DNA of 64,000 bases, from NCBI GenBank assembly GCA_964474895.1, contig CAYYUK010000001.1, positions 113,933 to 177,932 on the forward strand, in the 5' to 3' direction. Made by a program: the position numbers and the translations under genes. Positions 43,073 through 51,454 of the stretch are shown one piece after another. This DNA comes from CAYFNK01 sp964474895 (lineage in GTDB: Archaea > Nanobdellota > Nanobdellia > SCGC-AAA011-G17 > PNOQ01). The notes below the pieces were generated by a model. That model had not been told where the DNA came from, did not search any database, and was given only the letters and a program-made list of their open reading frames with translations. Numbering within the stretch: the first letter of the stretch is position 1; the number at the start of each line of letters is the position of its first letter.

Positions 43073-43597
43073 ATGGAAAAGTTAAAATCTGTTTTTTCAA
43101 GGGATATTGTTTTTTCTGAAGATAATAAACTAGCAAGATCTCTTTATGATAAAAGTAGATTTGGCGAACCCAAAGGAAAGAAATTTTATTATTCTTTGTT
43201 TGAGGCTCTTTATCTTCTTGAATCTGATAAGATGGAAGTTTTGGATGGAAGAAGCAATGTGCTTGATTTTGATAATTTTTTGAAGAAAGCAAAAAGAATA
43301 GATAAGGATTTTTGGGTTAGATATTCTGTTTTCAAGGATATGAGAACTAGAGGGTATATTCTTAAAACTGCTTTAAAATTTGGTGCTGATTTTAGAGTTT
43401 ATGATAGGGGTGTAAAGCCTGGAGAAGACCACGCTAAATGGATACTCTATCCTGTTGGGGAAGCTAAAGGGCTAACTTGGCACGAATTTAGTGCAAAAAA
43501 TAGGGTAGCGCATTCAACAAGGAAGAAATTACTCATTGGAATAGCTGATAATGAAGGCGATGTAACCTATTATGAAGTAGGGTGGACAAGGCCGTAA
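43073..43597 (+). CDS. endA: tRNA-splicing endonuclease
   Basis: 174 aa from ATG 43073. Catalytic residues are Y110 (RVYDRGVKPGEDH), H120 and the Lys in STRKKLLIGIAD (about 151). The length fits a homotetrameric (alpha4) enzyme. It cleaves introns at bulge-helix-bulge motifs. Paired divergently with RNase Z, another tRNA-processing enzyme; both tRNAs in the window appear intronless. Confidence 0.93.
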   Translation: MEKLKSVFSRDIVFSEDNKLARSLYDKSRFGEPKGKKFYYSLFEALYLLESDKMEVLDGRSNVLDFDNFLKKAKRIDKDFWVRYSVFKDMRTRGYILKTALKFGADFRVYDRGVKPGEDHAKWILYPVGEAKGLTWHEFSAKNRVAHSTRKKLLIGIADNEGDVTYYEVGWTRP

Positions 43598-43628
43598 TGT
43601 TTTTATATTTTCCAGAATTCTCTTTTTC

Positions 43629-44495
43629 ATGCCAAATATGAAGATTGATGCTTTAAATTTTATTAGGAGGGAAGGACCGATTATACCTTCTCAGTTGTCT
43701 GGCGAGTTAAAGACCAATCTTTTGCTTGCAAGTGCTATTTTATCTGAGTTATCTTCTAAGAAAGAAGTTAATGTCACTTTTGTGAAAAAGGGTGGTTCTC
43801 CCTTTTATTTTGTAAATGGGCAAGAAGCTAAGTTGGAAGGTTTGTGTGAATATTTGAGTGGAAAGCCCAGAGAAGCTTTCAATTTACTGAAAGAGAAGAA
43901 AGTTATTAGGGAAAAAATCTGTGAGCCTTGGTTGAGGGTTGCCTTGAAAGAAATAAAAGATTATGCTGTTCCATTAAATGTTGGATTTGGAGGAGATTAT
44001 GAGATCTTTTGGAAATGGTATTTAACTGACAATGATGAAGCCAAAGAATTGATAAAGAAAGTTTTGAAGCCAGGAAAATCTGTTAAGAAGGAAGAGAAAA
44101 AGGAAATTAAAAAAGAAGTGGAAGAAAAACCAGTTAAGGAAGAGCAGCAAGTTTTGGAACCAGTTCAGAAAGAGATTAAACAAGAGTTAGAAGGAATCCC
44201 ATTTATAGTTACTTCTTTTTTTAGCCAGAATAGTATTTATGTTATTTCTCAAGAAGTTGTGAGGAAGGGAAAGGATTTTAGTTTTGTTGCTGATGTTCCA
44301 TCTAACGTTGGTTCTTTGAGATATTTTGTTAAGTATAAAGATAAGAAAACAGTTAGTGATGCTGATTTGATGGCTGCTTTAGATAAAGCTAAGAAGTTAC
44401 CTGTTTTGTTTTTGAGTAATGGAACTTTAACTCGCAAGGCTGAGAAGTATTTGAATGATAATCCTTCCGGTGGTTTAGTTTTTAGGAATGTTTGA
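43629..44495 (+). CDS. Winged-helix protein with EK-rich linker, unknown function
   Basis: 288 aa. The N-terminal 60 residues look like a winged helix (PIIPSQLSGELKTNLLLASA), followed by a helical conserved-looking domain to residue 145, a Glu/Lys-rich linker (about 148-185), and a C-terminal alpha/beta domain (FIVTSFFSQNSIYVISQEVV to the end). I recognise no named family, only a DPANN-like hypothetical type. A DNA-binding regulator is possible. Confidence 0.65.
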   Translation: MPNMKIDALNFIRREGPIIPSQLSGELKTNLLLASAILSELSSKKEVNVTFVKKGGSPFYFVNGQEAKLEGLCEYLSGKPREAFNLLKEKKVIREKICEPWLRVALKEIKDYAVPLNVGFGGDYEIFWKWYLTDNDEAKELIKKVLKPGKSVKKEEKKEIKKEVEEKPVKEEQQVLEPVQKEIKQELEGIPFIVTSFFSQNSIYVISQEVVRKGKDFSFVADVPSNVGSLRYFVKYKDKKTVSDADLMAALDKAKKLPVLFLSNGTLTRKAEKYLNDNPSGGLVFRNV

Positions 44496-44557
44496 GGAAG
44501 AAATGTAGTTGTGGTTTGAAAGGAAAATTTATAAAGTTGGTTTTTGTTGTTTAACTG

Positions 44558-45328
44558 ATGCCTAATAAAACTAAGAAGAGTGTATTTAAGGAGAATAAGT
44601 TTTTTGATATAAATAGGCTACCAAAAAGCGAGGGTATGATCCTTTTTCCAATATCTATGTCTAGATGTGATAACTCTCAAAATCCCAATACTTGTTTGAA
44701 ATTTATTTACCATTTAAATTCAAAAGTTAAGGCTCCTTGTATTGGAATAAATTTTATTTATGGCGATTTTTTGTATTTATACTCTTCAATTGCTTCTAGT
44801 AAATTGAAGGAGAAATATATGAATATGGTTATAAATCATAAAAATGCACTGAAGAAGTTGTTGTATAAAGAGAGAAAGAGTTTTCAGATACAGTACGCAT
44901 TTAATTTTATGGTATGGAACCAACTTTATTTGGGAACTAATGATTTTTCTGAGTTTTTAAAGAAATTAAAAAAGATCTATAAAAAGGATAAGAAATTTCA
45001 GAAATATATTAAAGAAGATGCCAAGCATCTTGGAAAAAGATTGGATGAAAACCAACTTGGTTTTTTTCTCGAGGAACATTTGAGTATGTACCTTGGTTCT
45101 TATGGGAAAATTGATTTTCCAAATGATTATATTCAAGGAAAGGAGAAATGGATTTTATGGGTTTATCCTGGGAAGGCTCCAAAAGCCTTAATTTATCTGT
45201 ATCAATTAAATCCATTTAATTTGAAGAATAAAGAAAATATTTATTTGAATTCTCCAATGTATAATCCTGAAAGTAAAGAGCTTTATTGTTTTGATAATAT
45301 TGATTTGGAAACCTATTCTTTGGATTAA
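44558..45328 (+). CDS. Hypothetical cytoplasmic protein
   Basis: 256 aa, Lys- and Tyr-rich, mostly helical in the middle, no signal peptide and no motif I can name. A TATA-like TTTATAAAG lies at about 44528, 22-25 bases before the ATG. Ends two bases from the stop of the convergent kinase gene. It may be lineage-specific. Confidence 0.6.
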   Translation: MPNKTKKSVFKENKFFDINRLPKSEGMILFPISMSRCDNSQNPNTCLKFIYHLNSKVKAPCIGINFIYGDFLYLYSSIASSKLKEKYMNMVINHKNALKKLLYKERKSFQIQYAFNFMVWNQLYLGTNDFSEFLKKLKKIYKKDKKFQKYIKEDAKHLGKRLDENQLGFFLEEHLSMYLGSYGKIDFPNDYIQGKEKWILWVYPGKAPKALIYLYQLNPFNLKNKENIYLNSPMYNPESKELYCFDNIDLETYSLD

Positions 45329-45330
45329 TT

Positions 45331-45903
45331 TTACGCTCTTCCAATTATATCTCTTATCTTTTTGAAGTTCTTTTCTGTTGGTTTATCTTTGTATTCTATT
45401 AGAATTTTTCTTGGAATTTTGTATAATTTTTTTAAGTTTAAGAAATTACAGAATTGAGTTAGGTTTTTTGGTTTGTCAGTTTTGTAGCACCTTTCAAAGT
45501 CTATCATTGTTACTTTGTTATCTTTTACAAAGAAATGTTTTATTGGTCTTGTGAATTCTAATTTATTTATTTTTAATTTGTCTAATGTTCTGCATTGGTC
45601 TATGATTTGTAGCGTTAATTCTTTTTTCTTGTTTGTTTTTATGAGTTCTATATATTGTTTTCCTTCTGCTAATTCATGCATGAGAAAGTTTTTCCCTGCT
45701 TTCACGAATTTTGGGCCAATGCCGTGTTTGTTAAGAAGTTTGATATATTTTGCTTCATTTTTCGTTCTTTCGATTGCTGTTGAATCTGGATTTTTTATTT
45801 TGATGGCTACTTTTTTATTTTTGTATACTCCTGTGTAAACTAGAGATCTTTTTCCTTTATCTAAGTATTTTATGCTTTTTACTTTGATTGGTAGGTCTAT
45901 CAT
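45331..45903 (-). CDS. RIO/Bud32-like predicted kinase (COG2112 type)
   Basis: 190 aa. The nucleotide loop GKRSLVYTGVYKNKKVAIKI contains the expected Lys, and the metal motif appears as IDFERC rather than DFG. The region where a catalytic HGD is expected reads INKLEFTRPIKHFF, so the catalytic loop is divergent. COG2112 proteins are predicted Ser/Thr kinases without firm substrates. It shares a symmetric promoter with the large surface protein gene. Confidence 0.75.
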   Translation of the reverse strand: MIDLPIKVKSIKYLDKGKRSLVYTGVYKNKKVAIKIKNPDSTAIERTKNEAKYIKLLNKHGIGPKFVKAGKNFLMHELAEGKQYIELIKTNKKKELTLQIIDQCRTLDKLKINKLEFTRPIKHFFVKDNKVTMIDFERCYKTDKPKNLTQFCNFLNLKKLYKIPRKILIEYKDKPTEKNFKKIRDIIGRA

Positions 45904-45924
45904 TAAAATATTAAAACAAAAAGG

Positions 45925-45935
45925 TTTTTAAATAA
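45925..45935. promoter_or_regulatory. Symmetric TATA shared by kinase and surface protein genes
   Basis: TTTTTAAATAA is centred on the gap between starts 45903 and 45957, 22 bases from each. No ribosome site on either side. Confidence 0.6.
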
Positions 45936-45956
45936 TTTGCCCGTCTTTATTGAGTA

Positions 45957-47723
45957 ATGGAAAAAAGAGGTATTCTTGTTTTTGGTGTATTGTTCTTGTT
46001 TTTAGTATTTACTAGTTTGTCTGTTGTAGCTGATGAAAATGAAACTGTAGGTGATTTGGGGTTTGATGAGGGACAAGGTTACGATTGGTTGATAGAACAA
46101 TTAGAGGCAAACAATTGGGGAAGTGATATAGGTATAATCTCTTGGGCTGTTTTAGCTCTTTATTCTAGTGATTATGAAGAGTACCAAGTTGGTGTTGATA
46201 GGTTGAGATCATTAGAGTCTGCAAATAATAATTGGGGAGATCCTTTTGAAACTTCTATGGCTGTCTTAGCATTGAATACTGTTGGCGAAGATGTTGAAGA
46301 TGAAGTTCAATGGTTGGTTGATCAGCAGCAGGCTAATTTTGCTAATGGAGAATGGTTAATCCAATTTAAACCTGAAGAAGAAGATACCCAAGCTACTTGC
46401 GTTATTGGTTATGAAGGAGCAGAAATTTCATTTTCTATGCAAGGTTATAATTTTACAGGTATTCCTCAAGATTGTTCTCTGTTTAGAGATTCTTGGATTG
46501 ATTTTGAAATTTGTATTAGGGGGGATCAGACAAGAATTTATGAATCTTTTTCTGTTGATTGTCATCCTCCAAGAGTATCTGCTTCTTTACTTTATTATGC
46601 AAACGATGCATTTTATATAATTGATGAAGACGATTCTGATGAAGAATTAGAAATAAATAATGGTTGTTTTCTTGGCTCTGCAGGAAGTTGCGGGTGTTTT
46701 TATTCACAATATGGATCGTGGGCATTGGAAGCTGCAGGAGATGGTTCTTATTCAGTGCCTTACTTGAGAGCAAATTGTAATGATGATGTTCAAGATAATT
46801 CTTTCTTATATTTGTTGACAGGTGGAAATTCTTATAGGGATTGGTTGACAACAGAGGGCCAATCTGAAGATGGCAGTTTTGGTTCTGGTGATATTGAGTT
46901 AACTGCTCTTGCCGTTATAGCATTAGGTAGCGGTAATTATGGGTCTGTTTCTGGAGCTATAGACTGGTTAGAATTTGTCCAAGATGGATTTACTGGTTCT
47001 TGGGAGCAAGATGTTGGATTAACTGGAATGGTTCTTTATGCTTTGAATAGGGGTGGCGGAACATACATTCCTACTTATGATGATGATTGTGGTAATGGAG
47101 TTATAGATGACTATGAAGACTGCGAGTTGAATAGCGATTGTAATAGCTCAATGATTTGTAGTAATTCTTGTCAATGTGTCTTTGAAAGTTCCTTATGTAC
47201 GTCAGATGATGATTGTGAACAAAACCATACCTGTAACTTTTACACTGGAGAATGTGAATCTAGTGGAGCGATTGGATGTAACAATAATGATGATTGCAAT
47301 TCAGGGTATTTCTGTAATATGGTAACAAATCAGTGTGAAGCAGAGGAAGTTATACCTTTTCAAGAAGATGAATGTTCTACAGATGCTGATTGTCCCAGCG
47401 GATATGAATGTGATTTTGGAACTTGTTATAGGAAAGACGGAAGTTCTTGGATAACGTGGGTTATAGCTGCATTGGTTGTGCTTGTTGTTTTGGGATTGGG
47501 CTGGTTCGCCTATAAGAAATTTTTCAAGGGAAAGAAAAAGAAAGGTGGAACTGCAAGTCCTGTTTTCGTTCCCAAGAAACCAGGGAATTCAGGGTATCCT
47601 ATGACCAGGAGTAATGTCCCTGCAAGAGCACCTTTAAGGGGGACTGGCAGGGGAGAAGTTAAATTGGAAAAAGATCTTGACAGGGCATTGAAAAAAGCAA
47701 AGGAATTGGTTAACAGTAGGTGA
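45957..47723 (+). CDS. Exported toroid-repeat and cysteine-rich surface protein
   Basis: 588 aa. A signal peptide (about 1-25) is followed by alpha/alpha-toroid repeats of the prenyltransferase/terpene-cyclase type (WLIEQLEANNWGSDIGIISW; WAVLALYSS; a second set near 285-370). A cysteine-rich stretch (about 375-480) has repeated DDC..ytC units, then a transmembrane helix near 500-520 and a basic, Pro-rich cytoplasmic tail. Such toroids bind or cross-link extracellular ligands; no catalytic DxDD motif is seen. Confidence 0.75.
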   Translation: MEKRGILVFGVLFLFLVFTSLSVVADENETVGDLGFDEGQGYDWLIEQLEANNWGSDIGIISWAVLALYSSDYEEYQVGVDRLRSLESANNNWGDPFETSMAVLALNTVGEDVEDEVQWLVDQQQANFANGEWLIQFKPEEEDTQATCVIGYEGAEISFSMQGYNFTGIPQDCSLFRDSWIDFEICIRGDQTRIYESFSVDCHPPRVSASLLYYANDAFYIIDEDDSDEELEINNGCFLGSAGSCGCFYSQYGSWALEAAGDGSYSVPYLRANCNDDVQDNSFLYLLTGGNSYRDWLTTEGQSEDGSFGSGDIELTALAVIALGSGNYGSVSGAIDWLEFVQDGFTGSWEQDVGLTGMVLYALNRGGGTYIPTYDDDCGNGVIDDYEDCELNSDCNSSMICSNSCQCVFESSLCTSDDDCEQNHTCNFYTGECESSGAIGCNNNDDCNSGYFCNMVTNQCEAEEVIPFQEDECSTDADCPSGYECDFGTCYRKDGSSWITWVIAALVVLVVLGLGWFAYKKFFKGKKKKGGTASPVFVPKKPGNSGYPMTRSNVPARAPLRGTGRGEVKLEKDLDRALKKAKELVNSR

Positions 47724-47728
47724 TATCT

Positions 47729-48949
47729 TTGAAACTATTCTTCATTTCTTTCTTGTTTTTTGTTTTACTCTCTGGATTTGTTAGTTCTCAAGCTGTAAAT
47801 GTTGATTTTGTTAAGGATAGTTTTTTTAGTGGTGAAACTGTTCAAGCAGAAGTTTTTGTGGATGGTTTAGAATTTAATCTTGAATCAAACATGTTAAATC
47901 TATTTCAAAATGACTCTTCTGTTTCAATTAATCCTCATTTGATAAAAATTAATTCAAGTTATTACTATCTTTATTTTGATCTCGATGAAGAATTTTCTGG
48001 TAATCATAATTTAATATTTGAAGATGTTATTTTTAGTGAGAATGGATCTACATATCAAAGCGACTTCAGTTTTTCATTCGATGTTCAGGAAACGAATAGT
48101 TCTATTTTTTCTATTAGTCCTGGCTTTGTAAAAGCTGATGATTTGCAGTTTAACAATTTGTTTTATGTATATTTATTTAACAACAGGGATGAAGAAATTG
48201 ATGTGGTTCTTAACTCGGAATATAGTTTTATAGATTTATCATCTACGCTTGTTCATTTGAATGGCGGTTCTTCTGGATTTTTTACAATTTATTTAAGTGA
48301 ACTTTTGGTTTCTAATGAAAGTGATATAAAGTTCGTTGATATATTTTCAGGTTCTTTTGGTTATAATCTTCCTGTTTGGTTTGGTAATACTGAAGATGTT
48401 GTTGAAGTCTCTGGGGATGGGGTCTATTTTGTTGAGGGCTCCGAGTTCTTTGATGTAACTGTTGAGAAAGGAGAAACTTTGAGCGGTGGGTATGTTAGAT
48501 TTGAAAATGGATTTGATTATGCTGTTGATTTGGAGTTTTCTCTTACAGGTAACCTTGATGATGTTATTGAATTAGAATTTGAAAGTTTGGAAAATGTTGA
48601 ACCCTCTGAGATAGTTAGTTTGGGTATTGAAGTATTTGGTTCTGAAGCCGGGAGCTATGAAGGATATGTTATACTTAATGGGAGTAATTTTGAAGATAAC
48701 TTTTTGATTAAAGTTACAGTTTTGGATGTTGTTAGAGAAATTGTTTTAAATGATACTGTTGGAGATAATGTTTCTGGAGGGGATGTTGTTGATGATTCTG
48801 AAGTTCCAGAAGATGAAGAAGAAAAGAGTGAATTTAAATTTGGAACTTGGTTTTGGGTAGCTCTTTTTGTTTTAGCTATTGGTTTGTTTATGTTCATTAG
48901 GTATAAGAAGAAGAAAGTTAAGAAGTCTCATCCTTTTTTTCAGAAATAG
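47729..48949 (+). CDS. Exported type I membrane protein with beta-sandwich repeats
   Basis: 406 aa from TTG 47729, which has GGTGA at 47719; the GTG at 47720 lies on that site. A signal peptide (KLFFISFLFFVLLSGFVSSQ), several Ig-like/CARDB-like beta domains rich in Asn, Ser and Glu, then a helix near 373-392 and the basic tail RYKKKKVKKSH. It overlaps the preceding surface protein, so the pair probably forms one surface complex. Confidence 0.72.
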   Translation: MKLFFISFLFFVLLSGFVSSQAVNVDFVKDSFFSGETVQAEVFVDGLEFNLESNMLNLFQNDSSVSINPHLIKINSSYYYLYFDLDEEFSGNHNLIFEDVIFSENGSTYQSDFSFSFDVQETNSSIFSISPGFVKADDLQFNNLFYVYLFNNRDEEIDVVLNSEYSFIDLSSTLVHLNGGSSGFFTIYLSELLVSNESDIKFVDIFSGSFGYNLPVWFGNTEDVVEVSGDGVYFVEGSEFFDVTVEKGETLSGGYVRFENGFDYAVDLEFSLTGNLDDVIELEFESLENVEPSEIVSLGIEVFGSEAGSYEGYVILNGSNFEDNFLIKVTVLDVVREIVLNDTVGDNVSGGDVVDDSEVPEDEEEKSEFKFGTWFWVALFVLAIGLFMFIRYKKKKVKKSHPFFQK

Positions 48950-49355
48950 TTTTTTGCTTTAGTCTCTGTGCTAGTGTTATTTTCTTCAGAACCATGTCAT
49001 ATTGATGTAACTTTTGTAATATGTCATTTATGAAATCTTCTAACTCTATTGATGGGAGTTGAAGTTTCTCTGGTTTTAATATTTCAATTGAAGATGGCAT
49101 GAAGTCTAAACAGAATTTTTCTATGTCTTCTAACTTTTCAAAATTTACTTCAAATTCACCATAGGTTGACCAAACATCCTTTACTTGTTCTGCTCCTGGT
49201 ACTGATACCTGTTTTGGTTCTGCTATCTTTTGATTTGTTAGTTCAAATTTTTCATTTTCTTTAATTAATTTTACCACATTTTGCATAGTATCTTCTATGT
49301 GCTTCTTTGGTGTACCTACAATTTCTATCATTGAGTTTATTGTTATTTTTTCCAT
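48918..49355 (-). CDS. Conserved hypothetical protein
   Basis: 145 aa from ATG 49355 (MEKITINSMIEIVGTPKKHI), slightly overlapping the end of the LTD protein. The N-terminal half looks like a small ferredoxin-like alpha/beta domain; after a linker comes VWSTYGEFEVNFEKLEDIEKF and a C-terminal helix. No family recognised. Its 3' end overlaps the convergent surface gene by 32 bases. Confidence 0.6.
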   Translation of the reverse strand: MEKITINSMIEIVGTPKKHIEDTMQNVVKLIKENEKFELTNQKIAEPKQVSVPGAEQVKDVWSTYGEFEVNFEKLEDIEKFCLDFMPSSIEILKPEKLQLPSIELEDFINDILQKLHQYDMVLKKITLAQRLKQKTISEKKDETS

Positions 49356-50770
49356 TTTTCTAGGTTTAATTGAAATATTACGAGAATCAAGATCAAACAA
49401 AAGAAGAACAGTGCAGCCCTCCTTGATTTTTCAGATTCTGATTCGTAAACTTTTATGCTACTTTGTCTCTCGGAAGGATTTATATTACTTGCGGAAGCAG
49501 TTTGTGAGCTTTTAATATGTGTTTCAGTTATAGTTTCACATAAATTATCTGTTATTCCCTCTATTCGTATGTCTTTGTTTGCTGAAACGTCAAGTCCTGT
49601 TGCAATAAGTTGGTAGGTTCCTTCTTTGTACTTTGAATTACAGTTTGGAAAGATTTGTACTGGAACTGTTAATGTATTTTCGCTATATTTTTCTTCTATG
49701 TTGAATGTTGTTATCTTTGTTATTTTTTCTCCGTTTTTTTCTATGAAAACCTTAATTTGTTCTTTTGTTTCATCTCCCTTATGTATTTCAAGTCTTATCC
49801 TTAAATTATCTCCGAATTTTGCTTTTTTGTCATTTCCCAAATAAACCTCTTTTATTATTATTTCTGAATTTTTCTCTTCATCTTTTTTCAGATTTTTTTC
49901 ATTTGGTGTCGGTTTAGTTATATGCCAAGTGTCTTTGTCGTAAGACCAAGAATTTCCTTCTCTTGAATCAGAATAAGTTACTTCGTTTATCTTTTGATTG
50001 TTTGGACTTAGAAGTTCTATTTTTTCGAAACCATCATTGTTCAGAAATCCATATTTTCCGTTTATGTATATTATGTTGAAACTTTCTGGATTAATTGTTA
50101 GGCTATATGTTGTTGTGTTTGTTATGAATAGTTCTGTTCCCCTATCATCCTTTAGAATTAATCCAGTTAAGTCTATTACCTGCATTCCGTAATTATATAA
50201 TTCAATCCACTCTCCAGCAGGCATTGGTGCAGAATCATTTCCTTCTGGATCTGGCAAAAATTCATTTATTCTTATAGTGTATTCTATTTGATATTCTGTG
50301 TTGTCGTAGCCGGGTGTTTGTATGCATTCTGACCAAATATTATTTATTTTGCAGAGAGACTTTCCATTGTTTTCAGCTCCCCACTCTGGATAGTAATGTA
50401 TTGCATCCAATATATTTGAATTATTTAATAAGATAATTAAGTCTCCATCATTGTTTAATCCGTTTCCAATAGTTGTACCTACAGAGAGTATTGTTGCATT
50501 AATTTCTGAATAGTTGAATCCTTCTTCTACAATTAAATAATAACTGGAAGTTGAAAATTGTAACAATTCTACGTTATCTTCTGATACTAAATCTCGTATT
50601 GTTATGTGTGATGTGTTTAATTGTTCCTCTGAATAGATTTCTATATACTCATTGTTATTATCTGAACCTTCTGGATTGTACATAATTTCTGTAATTTCAG
50701 GTGATGCATTTGTAAAGTTTATTATTAAAATAGTTATTAAAATTAAAATTATAATTTTTCTTGTTTGTAT
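49343..50770 (-). CDS. Exported lamin-tail (LTD) domain protein with uncertain start
   Basis: About 475 aa after the proposed start. A signal helix (KIIILILITILIINFTNA) is followed by two LTD-like beta domains (ITEIMYNPEGSDNNNEYIEI and INEFLPDPEGNDSAPMPAGE), a third beta domain and a C-terminal helix near the end. The only in-frame ATG is at 50881, which would place 37 charged residues before the signal and overlap hjc by over 130 bases. An ATA codon at 50770, 11 bases after AGGAG, gives a normal signal peptide. I choose it tentatively. Confidence 0.65.
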   Translation of the reverse strand: MQTRKIIILILITILIINFTNASPEITEIMYNPEGSDNNNEYIEIYSEEQLNTSHITIRDLVSEDNVELLQFSTSSYYLIVEEGFNYSEINATILSVGTTIGNGLNNDGDLIILLNNSNILDAIHYYPEWGAENNGKSLCKINNIWSECIQTPGYDNTEYQIEYTIRINEFLPDPEGNDSAPMPAGEWIELYNYGMQVIDLTGLILKDDRGTELFITNTTTYSLTINPESFNIIYINGKYGFLNNDGFEKIELLSPNNQKINEVTYSDSREGNSWSYDKDTWHITKPTPNEKNLKKDEEKNSEIIIKEVYLGNDKKAKFGDNLRIRLEIHKGDETKEQIKVFIEKNGEKITKITTFNIEEKYSENTLTVPVQIFPNCNSKYKEGTYQLIATGLDVSANKDIRIEGITDNLCETITETHIKSSQTASASNINPSERQSSIKVYESESEKSRRAALFFFCLILILVIFQLNLEKWKK

Positions 50771-51153
50771 TTTCCAATCAGCTCCTGTAAATTTATTCCT
50801 TTTTCTTGGGATAACTTTAGTGTGATTGTGTAGTTTCCATTTTTGTTTTTTGGAATACTCTTTGTATGTAAGAAATACCATCCAAGGTTATCAAATCTCA
50901 TTCCAATTATTGGTTCTGCGCCGAATAATTCTGAGAAGAGATTTAATTGTTCAATTTCTTCTTTGTTGAAATGCTTGCTTTTACTCTTTATTGATTTACA
51001 TTCTATTGCTAAAGATTTTTCTCCAGTTCCAACTAATAAATCAGGAGAAGGTCTTGATGTTGAACCAGAACCTGCAGATCTCATAGCAGCTACATTGTTT
51101 TCCCAGAATAAATGCAGTAATTCACGCTCCGCCCTAGTTCCTTTGCTTTTCAT
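50749..51153 (-). CDS. hjc: Holliday junction resolvase Hjc
   Basis: 134 aa. The nuclease core shows KGTRAERELLHLFWEN (catalytic Glu), RSAGSGSTSRPSPDLLVG (Asp) and LAIECKS (E-x-K). It resolves four-way junctions made by RadA and Hef. The 3' end overlaps the start region of the LTD gene. Confidence 0.94.
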   Translation of the reverse strand: MKSKGTRAERELLHLFWENNVAAMRSAGSGSTSRPSPDLLVGTGEKSLAIECKSIKSKSKHFNKEEIEQLNLFSELFGAEPIIGMRFDNLGWYFLHTKSIPKNKNGNYTITLKLSQEKGINLQELIGKYKQEKL

Positions 51154-51211
51154 AAGTTCATTAAAGAATTACTGCATAAATAGTTTTTGGTAAAAAAAGA
51201 AAAAAAGAGAC

Positions 51212-51373
51212 TTAGAGGTCTCTTGCTTGAATAGTTTTTCTTCCGTTTGATTTACACCTAGTACATGCTTCAAGTATAAGTGCTTCTATTCTTTTGTCAA
51301 GTGCTTCCGCAAAGTCACCAGCAACATTTAAGTCAGTTGCATAGTCTTTTATTTTTGATTTAACTACTAACAT
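51212..51373 (-). CDS. Histone-fold DUF1931-like small protein
   Basis: 53 aa: MLVVKSKIKDYATDLNVAGD then FAEALDKRIEALILEACTRC and NGRKTIQARDL. The pattern of short helix, long helix and RKT-x-x-ARDL end matches histone-fold proteins of the DUF1931 type. A strong GGGAGGG site lies 6-7 bases before the ATG. It may bind DNA as a minimal chromatin protein. Confidence 0.8.
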   Translation of the reverse strand: MLVVKSKIKDYATDLNVAGDFAEALDKRIEALILEACTRCKSNGRKTIQARDL

Positions 51374-51454
51374 TTTTTCCCTCCCTTAAAGCTTAAAATG
51401 CTATATTTATAGGTTTAGAAGGATTTTCAAGAATTTATAAAGTTTTTTATTTGT

